A stretch of DNA of 41,462 nucleotides from Bacteroidales bacterium. GTDB taxonomy: Bacteria > Bacteroidota > Bacteroidia > Bacteroidales > JAIPAH01. The stretch's first letter is position 1; each line of letters opens with the position of its first letter. Of this stretch, positions 37,876 through 41,462 are shown piece by piece. A program made the position numbers and the translations under genes. The stretch is taken from positions 1 through 41,462 of the forward strand of contig JAIPBX010000017.1 in assembly GCA_021738485.1 (NCBI GenBank), in the 5' to 3' direction. Below the pieces are notes generated by a model, which worked only from the letters and a program-made list of their open reading frames with translations, ran no database searches and was not told where the DNA came from.

Positions 37876-38107
37876 CAGGCGCTTAGCCGATTACATCGGT
37901 ATTTTGCTAACCGTTATTGCATTTTCTAGCAATCCGGCTTTTTTTCCTCTGTCATAATCGGCTTAGCACCTGTTTAGCAACTTTTCTTATCACAAAAACC
38001 TGCCATCTCTCGCCATTCCCTCTGGCCCTCACTAAGAGCTGGCAGGTTAGCGATTCGACCTTCCAACTGTTTGGGTAGGCCGGCGGGAGGGCTGCAGATG
38101 GAAGGTC
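37876..38107. repeat. Three consecutive stem-loops in the ettA-globin intergenic region
   Basis: CAGGCGCTTAGCCGATTA/TAATCGGCTTAGCACCTG (37876-37972), AACCTGCCA/TGGCAGGTT (37997-38048), GACCTTCCA(A)CTG/CAG(A)TGGAAGGTC (38057-38107). Confidence 0.7.
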
Positions 38108-38148
38108 TTGGGAAATATGGTTTGTTGAATTTTCTAATCCTATTGCCG

Positions 38149-38538
38149 TTACCTATTCATCAAAAAGCGGGCGGTATAGTCGAAGTAGCCCATGATAAAC
38201 TCCTTGCATTCATCATCCATCGGGTTGTTAAGGATGGCTTTACTCATGTGTCCTATCCAGTGCTGGCGCGCTTCGTCGGTTACGGGAAAGGGAGCGTGCC
38301 TGACTTTGAGCTTGGGATGGCCGCGACGCTCGGAATAGGTTTGCGGGCCACCGAAATATTGGATGACAAACAGAAACAACCTTTCTTTGGCCGGTTCCAG
38401 GTCATCCGGGTACATATCCCGCAACAGCGGATCGTGTCTCAGGCTCTCGTAAAAATCATCTATAAGTTTCCAGAAATTTTCCCTTCCTACCTTGTTATAA
38501 TAAGTCCGTGCTTTTGCCAGGTATTCTTCCGCATCCAT
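38149..38538 (-). CDS. Truncated hemoglobin, group II-like
   Basis: FWKLIDDFYESLRHDPLLRDMYPDDLEPAKERLFLFVIQYFGGPQTYSERRGHPKLKVRHAPFPV. Confidence 0.92.
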   Translation of the reverse strand: MDAEEYLAKARTYYNKVGRENFWKLIDDFYESLRHDPLLRDMYPDDLEPAKERLFLFVIQYFGGPQTYSERRGHPKLKVRHAPFPVTDEARQHWIGHMSKAILNNPMDDECKEFIMGYFDYTARFLMNR

Positions 38539-38598
38539 ATTTTGTTGTTAATCGATTTTCCCCAACAAACAGGTTGATTGCACGATTTGTTTTCGTGA

Positions 38599-39246
38599 TT
38601 AAAGTTTTAACCTTTCGCCCAGAAGACCTTTATGCCAGGCCGGGTTTTGCGAAATATTTGTTCTTTGTTGAAAGAAATATTGGATAATTAGTACAGATGC
38701 GGTCCCGATTAATGCTCCGAAATAGATGTCAATAAAAAAATGCTGAAGTATATAGACTCTGGAAATCCCCACAATCAAAGCAATTAAAAACAAAGGTATT
38801 CCCCATTTGCGATTAATGCTCAGCGCCAGGAAGCAAAACAGTACGAACGCTACAGCGGTATGTCCGGAAGGGAACGTGTGATAGCCATGTACATTCACTC
38901 CCTCCACGAAATTTAGCGCCACATCCTCGCCGAAGAATTTCTTTGGCCGGACCAGATGCGAAAAGAATCCACGCTTTCCCACACCCTGAACGATTAATGT
39001 TTCAAGCAGGATAGCCGCTGTAAAGACAAGGGTTCGATAGTAGTTCACAAAGAGTAATAATACAATGAGTACTGCCGGAATAATCCCGTCTCCTAAATAT
39101 GTAGCATATTTGAAGAAGCTATCCCAAAAAGGAGTATGAAGGTCGTTAAGCCATAAAAGAAATTTACCTTTCGGCAGAAACAGAATAGGTACTGCTATAA
39201 CAAGAAAGACCAGATGCGCCCGTATGAACGGATGAAGATTCTTCAT
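38599..39246 (-). CDS. PAP2-superfamily phosphatase
   Basis: RPKKFFGEDVALNFV; YHTFPSGHTAVAF; GISRVYILQHFFIDIYFGALIG. Confidence 0.9.
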   Translation of the reverse strand: MKNLHPFIRAHLVFLVIAVPILFLPKGKFLLWLNDLHTPFWDSFFKYATYLGDGIIPAVLIVLLLFVNYYRTLVFTAAILLETLIVQGVGKRGFFSHLVRPKKFFGEDVALNFVEGVNVHGYHTFPSGHTAVAFVLFCFLALSINRKWGIPLFLIALIVGISRVYILQHFFIDIYFGALIGTASVLIIQYFFQQRTNISQNPAWHKGLLGERLKL

Positions 39247-39396
39247 TTTTTCTTCAAAAATAGGGAAATTTGTTATTATATAGTTAGTTAGTCGTTTTTC
39301 AACAATAAAATTGTCTATAATCCTTTACAGTCGATTGACGTTGCTGATAAGGGTGAGACTCAGCTCTAATTTTCTTTGCTACCTGTATAATTTCCA

Positions 39397-39601
39397 TAGA
39401 TTTCTCCCTGCGATACTTCACTGTCGCTCAGTATCTTGGTCGAAACGTCTCATAGGGATGGAAAACAAAGAAAAAGGCCAGCAAAAAACGCCGGAAAGGG
39501 TAGCGTTTTTTGCGGGCCTTTTTCACCTTCTGCTCTCCCAAAGCAACAGTCGTTCCGAACAAATCACTGAGCGATAGCGGAGTGATGCAGTGAGGAATCT
39601 A
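39397..39601. repeat. 205-bp imperfect palindromic element with central long hairpin
   Basis: Outer arms TAGATTTCTCCCTGCGATACTTCACTGTCGCTCAGTATCTTGGTCGAAACG and its counterpart ending GGAATCTA; inner 21-nt arms 39471-39491 / 39503-39523 with one mismatch. Confidence 0.8.
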
Positions 39602-39699
39602 AAAAATGGGTCAAAAACCAATCTGATATGGGCTGGTAAATAATCATCTAATTATTATCCGGGCATAAATAGCTGAATTAAACGACTTAAGATTTTTAA

Positions 39700-40404
39700 T
39701 TAATGTTTTAATTCCATGTTCACGTAATCGAGGAATTCCCGTTTTTTGCTTTCGTTTCTAAAATGCCCCATGTACTCGGCAGTAACTGTCGAACTGGATT
39801 TATCTTCAATGCCCCTGGAACTGACACACAAATGGTTGGCTTCAACGATGACGGCAACATCGTTGGTGTTCAGAGAACGACTAATTTCCTCTGCAATCTG
39901 GCGGGTAAGCCGCTCCTGCACCTGCGGACGGCGGGCATAGTAGTCTACGACACGGTTGAGCTTGGAAAGCCCCACTACTTTACCGCTGGATATGTAAGCC
40001 ACGTGGGCTTTGCCCATAATCGGGACAAAATGGTGTTCACAACTGGAGTTGACCGTGATATTTTTCTCTACGATCATCTCGTTGTATTTGTATTTATTGT
40101 CAAAGGCCCGCATTTCGGGTTTATTCTTCGGGTCGAGGCCTTTGAATTTTTCCTTGACAAACATTTTGGCTACCCGGTGGGGTGTTCCGGATAAACTATC
40201 ATCGGAAAGATCCAGCCCCAGTGTTTCCATTATGTCCTGGAAGCGATCTTCAATAAAAGCTATTTTTTCTTCATCACTTAGTTCATGCGCATCCTCTCGC
40301 ATGGGTGTATCCACAGAACCGGGGATATGGTTATCACCTTCGAATTCTACTTTCGCTATCTTCTCGAAGGGAATATTTTTAATGGCTGATCCGTTTGTTT
40401 TCAT
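39700..40404 (-). CDS. folE: GTP cyclohydrolase I
   Basis: NSSCEHHFVPIMGKAHVAYISSGKVVGLSKLNRVVDYYARRPQVQERLTRQIAEEI; SSRGIEDKSSSTVTAEYMG. Confidence 0.96.
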   Translation of the reverse strand: MKTNGSAIKNIPFEKIAKVEFEGDNHIPGSVDTPMREDAHELSDEEKIAFIEDRFQDIMETLGLDLSDDSLSGTPHRVAKMFVKEKFKGLDPKNKPEMRAFDNKYKYNEMIVEKNITVNSSCEHHFVPIMGKAHVAYISSGKVVGLSKLNRVVDYYARRPQVQERLTRQIAEEISRSLNTNDVAVIVEANHLCVSSRGIEDKSSSTVTAEYMGHFRNESKKREFLDYVNMELKH

Positions 40405-40574
40405 AATTCGTTTGTTTAATTTCCAACTTTATTAACGAAGTAATTTTTGTTTTGTTTAAATAAAAAATATAAAAGGTAAACAAAATTTATCTTTTATAGG
40501 GGTACTTTTAGTAAGATGCTCGTTTAAAGACATTTATTTTGCGGATTTAAAACACAAGAAAGTCGTTTAACAAT

Positions 40575-41243
40575 ATGGAAGGAAAGTTTAACACAAGAGA
40601 TGATGCTATCAATCAAATATCCAATGAAATAAAAGAACGTTTTTCCGGGGAGGGTACCGGACACGACTGGTGGCACATTTACCGGGTATGGCGTATGAGC
40701 CGGAATCTGGCCAGTCAGTATGATGAAGCGGATGATTTGGTTATCGAATTAGCCGCCCTAACGCACGATATGGCCGATCACAAACTCATGGAAAAACCTG
40801 AGGAGGGAGAAAAGGAGATACAGGAGTTGTTAAAGCGGCATGAAGTATTGGATGAAGATATTAATCACGTTTTGTATATCTCCCGGAATATTTCTTTCAA
40901 GGGGGCCAATGTAGAGGAACAGATGTCCACCTTGGAAGGAAAAATCGTGCAGGATGCCGACCGTCTGGATGCCATTGGCGCTATCGGAATTGCCCGAACC
41001 TTTGCTTACGGGGGCAGCAAAAAGCATGAGTTATACAACCCGGAAATTTCCGTGGAGCAACATGATAACTTTGAGGCTTACAAAAGCAGTAAAGCGCCTA
41101 CTATCAATCATTTTTACGAGAAGCTGCTATTGCTGAAAGACCGGCTTAACACGGAAGCGGCCCGTAAAATCGCCGAAGAGCGCCATCGTTACATGGAAGA
41201 ATTCCTGGAGCGGTTTTACGAAGAGTGGGAAGGCAAAAGATGA
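40575..41243 (+). CDS. HD-domain phosphohydrolase
   Basis: GTGHDWWHIYRVWRMSRNLA...LAALTHDMADHKL...KIVQDADRLDAIGAIGIARTFAYGG. Confidence 0.93.
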   Translation: MEGKFNTRDDAINQISNEIKERFSGEGTGHDWWHIYRVWRMSRNLASQYDEADDLVIELAALTHDMADHKLMEKPEEGEKEIQELLKRHEVLDEDINHVLYISRNISFKGANVEEQMSTLEGKIVQDADRLDAIGAIGIARTFAYGGSKKHELYNPEISVEQHDNFEAYKSSKAPTINHFYEKLLLLKDRLNTEAARKIAEERHRYMEEFLERFYEEWEGKR

Positions 41244-41383
41244 TGGCCAACTTTGCCTTTTCATTTTGAAACGAGATAGGGCAATTGGCAGTGAGCAACA
41301 GGCAGGAAAATTAATGGCTTTCTTGTCCTTTCATGATATAGGTTGACACGAAGTTTAGTTGAAAACTTCCTTAAATTAGTATT

Positions 41384-41462
41384 ATGAAAAATAAAAGTCA
41401 TCGCCGCTTTAGTACCGTATTTAAAAAAGAGAAAGTAGAGCTTATCGATGAAGGTAAGCTAA
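41384..41462 (+). CDS. Probable IS3-family transposase OrfA, N-terminal fragment (runs off window)
   Basis: MKNKSHRRFSTVFKKEKVELIDEGKL, like the start of IS3-type OrfA; preceded by TTGACACGAAGTTTAGTTGAAAACTT, a possible left terminal repeat. Confidence 0.55.
   Translation, partial: MKNKSHRRFSTVFKKEKVELIDEGKL

Noticed and set aside
40575-41243. HD hydrolase as part of a nucleotide-signalling defence system
   Set aside because: No partner cyclase, effector or defence gene nearby; looks like a common stand-alone HD phosphohydrolase.

Overview
41.5-kb chromosomal segment from a Bacteroidota genome, judged from TAnnTTTG-type -7 boxes, T9SS sorting tails, SusC-type receptors and Rnf order B-C-D-G-E-A. 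Most of it is conserved chromosomal content: RelA/SpoT, FloA-NfeD-ClpS, a Nudix hydrolase, OsmC, KamA-like radical SAM, RRM and cold-shock proteins, a TPR histidine kinase, FtsE, the full Rnf operon, EttA, truncated globin, PAP2, FolE and an HD hydrolase. The left edge carries the end of an IS21-family element and the right edge the start of a probable IS3-family element. The parts most worth a second look are: (1) a four-gene overlapping operon (about 17.9-20.7 kb) encoding a LolA-like protein, a YidD-domain protein with an apparent signal peptide, and two diverged paralogous solenoid/membrane proteins sharing a PGxGxxYAG motif, with a TM2 protein and another solenoid-like protein upstream; (2) a cobalamin-riboswitch-controlled operon (about 6.7-12.7 kb) combining a BtuB-like receptor, a BtuG-like lipoprotein and two T9SS-type secreted proteins; (3) a KamA-like radical SAM protein with a large N-terminal extension; (4) several undescribed palindromic elements, including a 205-bp imperfect palindrome with a 21-bp central hairpin arm, an interrupted tandem repeat next to the IS21 end, and a nested cruciform at 15.7 kb. 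All alignments and motif calls were made by eye; no database search was run.
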